A DNA stretch of 7,084 nucleotides from an uncultured Proteiniphilum sp. Lineage in GTDB: Bacteria > Bacteroidota > Bacteroidia > Bacteroidales > Dysgonomonadaceae. Location: contig NZ_CALNAT010000085.1 in NCBI RefSeq assembly GCF_937873925.1, positions 1-7,084 of the forward strand, given 5' to 3'. Both the position numbers and the translations under genes were made by a program. Under the pieces are notes generated by a model, which was not told the origin of the DNA, made no database searches, and saw nothing but the letters and a program-made list of their open reading frames with translations. Numbering within the stretch: position 1 is the first letter of the stretch; the number at the start of each line of letters is the position of its first letter. Below, one piece after another: positions 7,044 to 7,084 of the stretch.

Positions 7044-7084
7044 ATGAAAAAAAAACTTAAAATGGGTATGGTTGGTGGCGGAAG
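7044..7084 (+). CDS. Probable Gfo/Idh/MocA-family oxidoreductase, 5' end only
   Basis: Only 13 full codons are present, reading MKKKLKMGMVGGG, and the gene runs off the window edge. The short basic start followed by a beta-strand and a glycine-rich MGMVGGG loop is the dinucleotide-binding Rossmann start seen in Gfo/Idh/MocA sugar oxidoreductases of Bacteroidota. These are usually cytoplasmic enzymes of about 350-450 residues that use NAD(P) to oxidise or reduce sugars, inositols or glycosides. The ATG at 7044 is supported by the promoter 40 bases upstream. Other Rossmann enzymes could begin similarly, so the family call is tentative. Its place after susCD suggests that it acts on the imported compound. 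Confidence 0.6.
   Translation, partial: MKKKLKMGMVGGG

Overview
The window looks like a piece of a Bacteroidota chromosome, most likely order Bacteroidales. The main evidence is an adjacent SusC/SusD outer-membrane pair, a gene arrangement essentially confined to that phylum. A promoter with the Bacteroidetes-type consensus (TTTG, 19-base spacer, TAnnTTTG) and start codons without clear Shine-Dalgarno sequences agree with this. A genus cannot be assigned from the sequence alone.

Layout, all on the + strand. Positions 1-111 are an AT-rich leader with a perfect dyad next to a possible -7 box. Positions 112-333 encode a 73-residue basic protein of unknown function. Positions 334-547 are a leader with a candidate promoter and a small hairpin. 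Positions 548-1750 encode a 400-residue major-facilitator transporter resembling the nucleoside:H+ symporter (NupG/XapB) family. Positions 1751-1865 are a short spacer with two small palindromes and no convincing promoter. Positions 1866-4970 encode a SusC/RagA-type TonB-dependent transporter, followed 12 bases later by a SusD/RagB-type lipoprotein (4983-6872). The intergenic region 6873-7043 holds a long near-perfect hairpin and then a consensus promoter. At 7044 the first codons of a probable Gfo/Idh/MocA oxidoreductase begin and run off the window edge.

How the genes may work together (inference): SusD captures a glycan or glycoside at the cell surface and SusC imports it across the outer membrane using TonB energy. 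The MFS protein could carry the resulting small molecule across the inner membrane, and the Gfo/Idh/MocA enzyme could oxidise or reduce it in the cytoplasm. No glycoside hydrolase, polysaccharide lyase, sulfatase or dedicated regulator lies inside the window, so the substrate cannot be named.

The coding content is a recognisable nutrient-uptake locus rather than a clearly new system. The less ordinary signals are non-coding: the 24-position hairpin after susD, whose 5' arm is partly duplicated so that two pairings compete, and the dyad in front of the small unknown gene. No tRNA, rRNA, CRISPR array, insertion sequence or integrase was seen.
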